Shown piece by piece: positions 1-7,700 of a stretch of 9,709 bases of DNA. The number at the start of each line of letters is the position of its first letter. Within the stretch, counting starts at the first letter, position 1. The notes beneath the pieces are model-generated. The model saw only the letters and a list, made by a program, of their open reading frames with translations, was not told the DNA's origin and did not search any database. The position numbers and the translations under genes were made by a program. Origin of the DNA: JBBAFS01 sp041655255 (GTDB taxonomy: Bacteria > Spirochaetota > Spirochaetia > Sphaerochaetales > Sphaerochaetaceae); assembly GCA_041655255.1 (NCBI GenBank), contig JBBAFS010000061.1:1-9709 (forward strand). The letters run 5' to 3'.

Positions 1-1962
1 TATATAGGTATTGTAAGCGTAGCCGATTGCTCCACCAACATTCTTAGTTCCCTTCAGAGTAATACCGTCAACTACTATATCATTCAACCTGATATAAATA
101 GGATTATAGTTATAATTTGGATTACTTACGTCTATAGAGCAGTAGCCGATGACACCACCTATGTTTTCTTTATCTGAATAGCTTCCTGTAACCGAAGTAT
201 TCTCAACAGTAACTCCGTTTATCGCTGAGTTATCTGCAAAGACATTCTTCCTTTCAACTTTTCCATATAAGCCTCCTACATTCTTGTGTCCAGCTACTGT
301 TGAATTGCTAACTGAAGCGTTTTTGGTGTGAGTATCTATCGAGAGGCCTGCTAAGGTACCTACATTTTCTTGGCCAGAAACGCTAAAGTTATTAAGAGAA
401 ACATCAATAAAAGTGGCATTCTTCACTACACCAAATAAACCAGAATTACCAGACGTACCGCCCACCCCTTGGAGATTACTTATAACATACCCGTTTCCAT
501 TATAGTTTCCTGCAAACGGTTCACTTATACTGCCAATTGGGTCCCATCTATCGTTATAGGTATATTGTAACCCGGTTAAATTGATGTTACCTGTCTGCAC
601 AAAACTCTTGTTTAGCATTATCGGGTTTCTCAATAAGTTTATATGGTACCATGTGGATACCTCATAAGGTGACAACTCTGTCCCTTCCCCTTCGAAAAAA
701 TCGTCCATTGTACTTTGACTAATAAGATTCACTAATATCGGATAGCCGTCGTTTATAGGAAAGACACCACTTGGTAAAAAGCCTGGCACTTCATCGGGTA
801 ACCAAACATTAAAGAATCTCCATTGACTGTAGGTGTCCATTCCGTATGGTTGATACGCCATTTCAGCGGTAGTCCTTCCAATCCCTCCAGCAGAAATCAA
901 TATCCCCGAAGTCTCAATATCCCAATAACTATTATTAACGGGGCTATTCAAGTCTTTATTACCGATTAAACCGCCTCGATATAACGTAGGTTGAGTTTCT
1001 GTTACTAAGCCCGTTGAATAACTGTTTTCTAATAAACTGCCTTCCATCTTGCCAATTAATCCGCCTAACTGATTTCCAGCTTCAACTGAACTTCTTGAAT
1101 ATGTTTGATATGTCAGGCTACCTTCCATAAACCCTATCAGACCACCGACCTCGTCATCACCAATTATTTCATTTTGAGCATAACAAATCTTAACGTCGGA
1201 ATGTAACTGATAACCTAATATACCCCCGACAGATATATTGCCTTCTATTGTAAGACCATCGGCAGAAGAGTTCGTTATGTTTGATACGGGAAAATCATAA
1301 TAACTCTTACTATTGAAGCCAACAAAGTTTGCCAAAAGTTGGTCAATCATTTCATCAAAGTAGCTATAAACATTGAACTTGTTATTCGCTTTTTTTGATA
1401 CGTCATCAGATAATTTATTGTTGGCATAATAAGGAAATAATGTACCCATACCGCCAACTAATCCACCTACTAAATTATCACCCTTGATCGAGCCTGATAC
1501 AACTGAGCAGTTGGATACAAAACTATTGATTGCAATACCTGTGATAGCACCAACACAACTTGCAGAAACAGCATCAATGTCAACTTGGCTAAGCCTTATA
1601 TTTTTTAACTCCGCCTCTATTGAGTAGCCAAATAAACCGATGTAATCATGATTTGGACTACTTATAGATAAATTTTCAATCAAATAATTATTACCGTTGT
1701 ATGTACCGTAAAATGGCTGATCACCTTCAGGTGTCGGCAGAACACCTATAGGCACCCAATTATAACCCGTAAGATCGATATCGTCTATTTGCAGAAAATA
1801 AGAGCCCATATAATTTCGCACATTGTTTAGGTGAGCTGCTGTTTCAATCAAATATGGGTTCTCTTCCGTACCATTCCCCCCTGCAAATTGGGCATTAAGC
1901 AAATCAGTAGTCAAAAACATAATAAGCAAAGTCAAACTAAACAAAACACAAATCTTTTTCAT
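1..1962 (-). CDS. GLUG-repeat surface protein, partial (C-terminal part outside window)
   Basis: Gene C. An uninterrupted frame of 654 codons runs off the left edge with no stop; I read every codon. The chosen ATG follows GGAGG with a 5-base spacer; an in-frame ATG four codons upstream is less well placed. Residues 1-24 form a signal peptide (MKK, hydrophobic core, LLNA before QFAGG). Module 1 (about 25-414) opens with 'GGNGTEENPYLIET' and 'YFLQIDDIDL', then has five GLUG motifs (e.g. GGLVG at 166-170, plus GGILG and GGLIG forms) and closes with 'NSYWDIETSG' and 'NDGYP'. Module 2 begins near 420 with the same entry pattern and shows four more GLUG-like motifs before the edge. GLUG repeats (named from streptococcal IgA1 peptidases) are expected to form a beta-solenoid; no protease motif is seen. 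It is a paralogue of gene A. Secretion is well supported; adhesion or ligand binding is inference. The missing end probably carries a sorting domain. Confidence 0.9.
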   Translation of the reverse strand, partial: MKKICVLFSLTLLIMFLTTDLLNAQFAGGNGTEENPYLIETAAHLNNVRNYMGSYFLQIDDIDLTGYNWVPIGVLPTPEGDQPFYGTYNGNNYLIENLSISSPNHDYIGLFGYSIEAELKNIRLSQVDIDAVSASCVGAITGIAINSFVSNCSVVSGSIKGDNLVGGLVGGMGTLFPYYANNKLSDDVSKKANNKFNVYSYFDEMIDQLLANFVGFNSKSYYDFPVSNITNSSADGLTIEGNISVGGILGYQLHSDVKICYAQNEIIGDDEVGGLIGFMEGSLTYQTYSRSSVEAGNQLGGLIGKMEGSLLENSYSTGLVTETQPTLYRGGLIGNKDLNSPVNNSYWDIETSGILISAGGIGRTTAEMAYQPYGMDTYSQWRFFNVWLPDEVPGFLPSGVFPINDGYPILVNLISQSTMDDFFEGEGTELSPYEVSTWYHINLLRNPIMLNKSFVQTGNINLTGLQYTYNDRWDPIGSISEPFAGNYNGNGYVISNLQGVGGTSGNSGLFGVVKNATFIDVSLNNFSVSGQENVGTLAGLSIDTHTKNASVSNSTVAGHKNVGGLYGKVERKNVFADNSAINGVTVENTSVTGSYSDKENIGGVIGYCSIDVSNPNYNYNPIYIRLNDIVVDGITLKGTKNVGGAIGYAYNTYI

Positions 1963-1967
1963 TGCAT

Positions 1968-1972
1968 CCTCC
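1968..1972 (-). promoter_or_regulatory. ribosome binding site of gene C (decides the start)
   Basis: GGAGG on the minus strand, 5 bases before the ATG at 1962. It favours this ATG over the in-frame ATG at 1974, which overlaps the GGAGG itself and would add only MEDA to the signal peptide. Confidence 0.8.
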
Positions 1973-1996
1973 ATTATTTCTTGTTTTATTTATTGT

Positions 1997-2022
1997 AGAC
2001 AGCCTCATTAAGCTGTCTTTTT
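1997..2022 (+). terminator. intrinsic-terminator-like hairpin facing the antisense direction
   Basis: A 7-bp stem (AGACAGC with GCTGTCT), an 8-base loop, and a run of five T (2018-2022) on the plus strand. Read on the plus strand it has the form of a rho-independent terminator, although every gene seen is on the minus strand. It would stop transcription coming out of gene C in antisense before it enters gene B. On the minus strand it is an A-run followed by a hairpin without a T-run, in the leader of gene C. Confidence 0.45.
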
Positions 2023-2026
2023 AGGG

Positions 2027-2058
2027 GTAAGAGCATCTATTGTTGAAGATGCCCTTAC
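2027..2058 (-). terminator. hairpin behind gene B (possible terminator or processing hairpin)
   Basis: A 12-bp stem with an 8-base loop starting 18 bases after the gene B stop. The one non-Watson-Crick position is a G-U pair in minus-strand RNA but an A-C mismatch in plus-strand RNA, so the structure favours function in the transcript of genes A-B-C. No T-run follows on the minus strand, so a strict intrinsic terminator is doubtful. Confidence 0.55.
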
Positions 2059-2076
2059 ACACAATTGTATTTACCC

Positions 2077-4452
2077 TTATTTAATCACTGTACATCTTCC
2101 GGTGCTGACTATTACATCGTCAACCGATAACTGATACATATATAGCCCACTACCAACTAAACGCTCCTGCTCATCCTTACCGTTCCAAAAGATACTATAC
2201 TTACCTTTGGATAACTCGGCGTTGATCAGGCGCTTAACAAACTGCCCTTTGACGTTATAAATGTCGATTATAGCCTGACTACCCTTCGGTAATTGAAAGC
2301 TTATCGTTGTACCTGGCATTGAGCGCTCTGTGCTGCTTGTATTTTCGTTCAGAGAGATTGGGTTTGGGTAGTTGTAGAGCTTATAGTCAAACACCTCTAT
2401 TTTAGGTAATATCTCTCCACCAACACTGGTTACCCCTTGATACTCATAAGCACCAATATCAATCATTCCGTTGACTATACGAGGGTTACCCGCTAAGTCA
2501 AACTCAGGAAACTCAAAGTTAGGTATGTCAAGAGTCCCCTTATTTATAGCTGGTGACCCCTCTTGAAGCATATAAGGGTACTCCTCTAAATTAGAATCAC
2601 CTACCCATAAAGGATCCGCATCAATATTACTGTCATCCCAATAAAGATAAGTATTTGAGTTATTGGGTATAAATATATGCTCTTGGCCTATAAGGGAATT
2701 AAAAATGCGCACATCCCTCAGACTCGAAATATTCTCCAAGGCTACATTATGGGGATTATTGCCATAAATGATTGAATTATATATGTCAATATTGCGAGCC
2801 TCATTTATTACCAACCCTCCACCCCTAAAACCATTGTAATTATTATTAGCGATAGTAGCATTAATTAGTTTCGTGTTGAAACCTGAAATTTGTACACTGC
2901 CAGTAGAAAAACCTCTCCATGGCGGATCAATATTATTAGCATCGATATCGCAACCTGAAACCTCAAGATTAACAATAGTTTCACTGGATGCAACAATATG
3001 TGGATGCACATTCCCGACTAAAAATGCTCTACCACTTCCACCATGATACTTTGAATCGTAAGGTCCTGGTTTAGCATCCACAATCCTAACATTCTCCATA
3101 TACAGCTTATATTCTTCCTTTCCATGTGCTATTGTAAATGCTTGCGGCTTTCCACCGCTTACATCAACCAGACTAATATTCTTCAAACTATACTCACCAC
3201 CTGATGAAAACACCCCCAATATCTCTTTACCATAAAGACGGCAATCAGATATGGTTACATCCTCTATAACGTAATTGTTCACTTTTTGAAGAATCACTGA
3301 TCCATATAGCTCACCTTTGTCATAACGACCACCTTTAATCATAGTGAAATTCTTAAATGAAAAACATTCCATAGCAGATCCTTCCCAATCGACACACATA
3401 ATACCAATATGAGGGGCTCTTCTTTCTGCATCGAGTATTACGGATTCTTTATTGGCACCGACCAGGTTAATATATTCTCTTAATTGAACTGGAAAGATTT
3501 GATTGTTTTCTGAACGTGAGTAGAGCCCTTCGGCTACATGAATTGTATGTATCGTATTTTTTTCAGGTTTGATCAACATCGTTGCCATTGCTATTGTCTG
3601 TAATGGTTCTTCAGGGGATAAGCCGTTATTTGCATCATCGCCGTCAGGGCTAACGTATAAATCTGCGGTAACTTGCTCTATTTTCCCCTTATTAGCTTTT
3701 AGGGTAAAATCAGGATTATGATTCCTGTTAACCCTGATATAAAACCTGTCTGGCTCTAATACGGTAAAAGTATCCAATATGATGTCAGGTTGTAACACGT
3801 TAGTCGCAATTGATATATCTGATCCAACAATTGCATAATTGAGATAAACGCTATTGCGTCTTGACCCACAAAAACTTGCTTTCGACGCACCTCCGATATG
3901 AACACCACCTCCAAATACGACTGCATTATTGTTTTTTATAGTTGTACTTCTTAAAAAAGGATTACTCTCTCCTTCTAAATATATTCCACCACCTGCATCT
4001 GCCATATTATATTCAATAGTGCAATAACGAATAGTTGGAGATGAGTTATGTATATATATACCACCGCCTCTTAAAGGGATACGATAGAACGATGCTTTAT
4101 CATAATTATTGTTAAGAGTAAAGCCACTAAGAACAGCAGATCTTGTTTCACCGTTCTCAAACGTAACAGTCGACCCCCCTTGATATCCGGCAATAACTGT
4201 TTCGCTGATGATTTCCTTATTATCTTCAGCCTCATTGTAAAGACTGGTAATAGTGATTTTTTTTCCCTGGTAATTGATGCTTTCGTAATATACTCCAGGA
4301 TAAACTACTATTTCATCATAGTTTTGGGCAATATTGATTCCTTCACTGATCGTAGTAAAATCACCTGTTCCATCTTGCTTAATCTCCCAGACTGCCGCCG
4401 ATAGAAGACCAACCGTAATCAGTATCAATACTAATACAACCAACCTCTTCAT
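2077..4452 (-). CDS. secreted right-handed beta-helix protein with DUF1565-like segment and C-terminal sorting domain
   Basis: Gene B, 791 residues, complete. ATG follows AGGAG with a 7-base spacer. Residues 1-19 are a signal peptide (MKRLVV, hydrophobic core, LLSA). About 22-205 is a first beta-helix that opens with 'GDFTTISEGINIA' and 'VYPGVYYESI', typical of pectate-lyase-fold proteins, with GGGIY/GGGVH rungs. About 265-345 resembles DUF1565 ('YVSPDGDDANNGLSPEEPLQ'). A second helix runs about 345-610. Residues 612-672 match the 'choice-of-anchor Q' type ending ('DADPLWVGD', 'EGSPAINKGT', 'DIGAYEYQ'). About 685-791 is a FlgD-Ig-like sorting domain (NYPNPI, IDIYNVKGQ, 'VGSGLYMYQL'). No lyase or hydrolase catalytic site was recognised, so a structural or binding role is more likely than an enzyme, as inference. 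It lies between GLUG paralogues A and C, same strand; gaps of 286 bp and 114 bp, with hairpins, make one simple operon uncertain. The fold assignment is firm, the function is not. Confidence 0.9.
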   Translation of the reverse strand: MKRLVVLVLILITVGLLSAAVWEIKQDGTGDFTTISEGINIAQNYDEIVVYPGVYYESINYQGKKITITSLYNEAEDNKEIISETVIAGYQGGSTVTFENGETRSAVLSGFTLNNNYDKASFYRIPLRGGGIYIHNSSPTIRYCTIEYNMADAGGGIYLEGESNPFLRSTTIKNNNAVVFGGGVHIGGASKASFCGSRRNSVYLNYAIVGSDISIATNVLQPDIILDTFTVLEPDRFYIRVNRNHNPDFTLKANKGKIEQVTADLYVSPDGDDANNGLSPEEPLQTIAMATMLIKPEKNTIHTIHVAEGLYSRSENNQIFPVQLREYINLVGANKESVILDAERRAPHIGIMCVDWEGSAMECFSFKNFTMIKGGRYDKGELYGSVILQKVNNYVIEDVTISDCRLYGKEILGVFSSGGEYSLKNISLVDVSGGKPQAFTIAHGKEEYKLYMENVRIVDAKPGPYDSKYHGGSGRAFLVGNVHPHIVASSETIVNLEVSGCDIDANNIDPPWRGFSTGSVQISGFNTKLINATIANNNYNGFRGGGLVINEARNIDIYNSIIYGNNPHNVALENISSLRDVRIFNSLIGQEHIFIPNNSNTYLYWDDSNIDADPLWVGDSNLEEYPYMLQEGSPAINKGTLDIPNFEFPEFDLAGNPRIVNGMIDIGAYEYQGVTSVGGEILPKIEVFDYKLYNYPNPISLNENTSSTERSMPGTTISFQLPKGSQAIIDIYNVKGQFVKRLINAELSKGKYSIFWNGKDEQERLVGSGLYMYQLSVDDVIVSTGRCTVIK

Positions 4453-4495
4453 TATTTATCTCCTATTGTTTATTGTTTCTCATTGTTATGTCTGC

Positions 4496-4684
4496 GTGAT
4501 AGTGTAATATAGTTGTTTGAACTGGCTCGAAACTCGCTTTGGCGGGACGAGCAAGCCCGTCCCCTACAAGGCCGAATAATATTGTTTCAACCCGAACGAT
4601 TTCGTAGGGGTCGCGGCTTGCTCGCCCCGAAACCATCAAATAGTCAATATTAACCACGGCCTCTAAACTATATTAAACTATCAC
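4496..4684. repeat. MITE-like element with imperfect terminal inverted repeats and internal inverted repeat
   Basis: A 189-bp segment bounded by 19-base inverted repeats, 4496-4514 and 4666-4684, that match at 18 of 19 positions. Nested inside is a second inverted pair rich in G and C, 4544-4567 and 4604-4628, sharing the cores CGAGCAAGCC and CCCTAC, in an otherwise AT-rich gap. Each internal arm is itself partly self-complementary (GGGACG...CGTCCC in the left arm). No transposase and no convincing target-site duplication were found. A 64-codon minus-strand frame across it is judged a by-product of the repeat. It sits between genes A and B. Confidence 0.65.
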
Positions 4685-4695
4685 CTATATGGTAA

Positions 4696-4725
4696 ATAGG
4701 GGTGTGGAAATACACACACCCCTAT
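4696..4725 (-). terminator. strong hairpin behind gene A (possible terminator or 3' stabiliser)
   Basis: A perfect 11-bp stem (ATAGGGGTGTG with CACACCCCTAT) and an 8-base loop, beginning 13 bases after the gene A stop codon. On the minus strand only a short run of three T follows, so intrinsic termination may be weak; some read-through to gene B or a role in protecting the mRNA end is possible. Confidence 0.6.
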
Positions 4726-4738
4726 CTTAATTATACGA

Positions 4739-7700
4739 CTATTTGATTATCAACATCTTACGGTTGATTGTTTTTTTACCGTTATCTAATCTGTAGAAAT
4801 AGACTCCGGAACCTACTGACTGATTATTTACGTTATTGCCATCCCAGCTAACTGTGTGTCTTCCGGCTGATAGTTCACCTGAGGCTAAGGTCTTAATCAA
4901 TTGCCCTTTGATATTGTATACGTTGAGAGACACCTCTGCAGCTTCTGGTAAAGAGAAGTCAATCCTCGTTAACTCCGAAGATCTCGATACTCTACCCATC
5001 ACTATCGGATTAGGGTAGTTCTGAGAGAGAGCAAATTGAGGTTTAACAAACTCTTCTCTCTCCTCTATCTCTTCACCTGCACCTAAGCGTATAGTAGCAT
5101 ATCTCTGTTTAAAAGGTTTTAATGTTTCAACATAAAATTCACCATTTTTATCGTCCTTAACTTCTACCGATCGGACTATCTGATCCCCACTACGACTACT
5201 TCGATGTATTACAAATGAGAGATTTTCCTCAGAGTGAGTGGGGTTAGTATATGCTAAGATCTGCATTGGGTAACCTTGAAACACACTCGCTCCGACACAG
5301 GTATCGCCAGCAAAGACACCAACTTCTAAAACATCTTGGTCGCTATCTATACTCTCAATGTTAAAGACTTCATAGTCGAACCCATCATTAAATGAGAAAT
5401 ACTCAGGATAACGTTTTTCATATTGTGGTGTTATATATTGAGTAGGTATATTCCATGAAAAAGTTGTGTCCGCAAATGTAGTTACCACGTAACCCTTACC
5501 GAATTCGACTTGAGGTGGTGGATACGGCAAAGTGAATGGCGATTGAGGTGTATTTCGAGAGATACTCCAAGTCTCAGATGTGACTGACTTCAGAACAGGC
5601 CATATACTATCAAAAGCATCAGTTACTGGTTGCGGCTGAGGCACGTAATAACCAATCCAGTTTTCAATGTTAGAATGCAATTCAAGCTCTACATTATCAA
5701 AAGGTACACCTACAAAAGGACCTTCTCCAGGAATAGTTAAATCTCCTCCAAAACTGCTTAAAAACTCTAACTTATAACCTTTGGTTCCAAACAGAAAAAT
5801 ATCTGCACCTACCCAAATTCCATTATACCAAGTCATGCTGTTTTCACTACTACTAAAGTATAGTGAGTCAGTTATAGTAGTTAGTGGAGCTAAAATTTCT
5901 CGAGCAGAAACGCCATCCCCTCCCAACACCGGGAATGATTCCCAGAAGCAAGTCTGACTGGGATATTTCTTTGTAAACGGCTTATAATAGCCATTTAATG
6001 GGTAATTATGAACTCCAGGCTTTATTTGCCATCTCAAATATGGATAGGTGGTATAGTTATCTATCGACCAGGTTGCTGAAAAGTCCCAATTAGAATAGAG
6101 GTAGGATTGGTTGCGAACCAAACTAATTGTCATTAGTCCAGCTCCGCCAGCAGAGCTGTTTTGACGAGAAGTGACAGTATCCCAGTAACTGTTATTTATA
6201 TTACCAAGGGATACCTCTCCTATCAAGCCACCGACAAAGCTTGATCCTTCAACTTTTCCTATTGAGTATGAGCTCTCGATACAACTATCGCTGCCGTTAA
6301 AATAGCCAACTAAACCACCTGTGTACATTCCGCCTTCTACTTTGCCACAAGCATAGGTATTAATCACTGTTGTATCATTGCCCAAATAGCCAATTAAGCC
6401 ACCGCTATAATTATTGGATGTCGATGAAGTAGATTTAAGAATTGAGCCTGTTGCATAAGATCTTTCAATAATACAAGTTGAGTCTACGGAAGCTACCAGT
6501 CCACCCAAGTACTCACATGAATTAGTAGTATAAATCGATGATTCTGAATAGCTATCATGGACTTCTGCTAATGAAGTACCCTGTCCTTTTATCTTTCCGA
6601 TTAGCCCACCTGCTGTATCGCTATTATTTATGGTAATATCCCCTTTGGAATAATTTTCCTGAATAATTCCTCTGTAAGCATTACCTACAAGGCCACCTAT
6701 TGTAGTTGATCCAGTAACATCTATCGCGGCATTAGTTGAACTATATCTGATACTACCTCCTACAATAAGGCCTATCAAACCACCAATATTAGCTGTGTTC
6801 GAAACGGTAATACTGTTATTAGCAACGCACCCTTCAATTGCAGTGTTGTTAGAATAGCCGATCACACCACCAATATTTCCTTCAATGCTTGGTCCAGAAT
6901 TGAATACATCTATGGATGAAGAGCATGCTGCCACTATGGGATCAACTGAACCCCCATCACCTGGATGGACGTATCCTATTAGCCCACCAACGTTTTCTTC
7001 TCCTTTTACGTAGCCATATGGATAAACACCAACAGATTCACAAACATCTACTATTCGTACTTGGGAATACTCTCCGACTAAACCGCCTATGTTCGTGTTA
7101 CCACTTACTATAACATCTGCGCTGTTACAATTATTCATATAGGCGTTATTAACACGGCCTACAAGTCCCCCAATGTTGGTGTTAGCAGATGTATGCCCTA
7201 TTATACTGTCTTCAACCTTGCATCTATAAATCGTTGGAACTACTTCATGCATACCTTTTGGAGGGTACTCGCTACTCATTAGAAAAGTCCCTACTAACCC
7301 TCCTAAATTGCTATCTCCATCAATTAAGGCATCCGTTACCAAAATATTTAAAGTCCCTGGCAGCATATTATGATTACGTATATTTGAGAGTAACGTTTGA
7401 TAAGAATAACCGATCAAGCCACCGAGATGTTCGTCACCTTTTATTCTGACAAAATCGACGGTAACATCTCTTACTGTTATGAATTTCCGATCTAACCCTG
7501 GCTTAACAATTGATGAGCCTATTACACCGCCAAATCTACCATTAGAAGATGAAAGGTTATTGGCCATGATAAAGATATTATTCGCAGATAATGTCTCAAC
7601 GTATGATAGAATATTTTCTTCCTCGAGCCTTTTTCTTCCTATGACTCCACCAACTGCTTCGTCTCCACGAAGGTCAACATTGTTTACGATGTTCATATCA

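Noticed and set aside
2437..4390. Gene B as a pectate lyase or other polysaccharide-degrading enzyme
   Set aside because: The beta-helix fold is shared with lyases, but I see no characteristic catalytic residues and the architecture is that of non-enzymatic DUF1565 / choice-of-anchor proteins.
4463..4657. A 64-codon minus-strand frame between genes A and B
   Set aside because: It lies almost wholly within the nested inverted repeat, its sequence follows the repeat cores, it has no recognised homology and no clear ribosome binding site, and its 3' end abuts the gene B ribosome binding site.
4180..5018. Plus-strand frames of 74 and 60 codons opposite the start of gene B and the end of gene A
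   Set aside because: Both overlap well-supported coding regions on the other strand and show no family resemblance.
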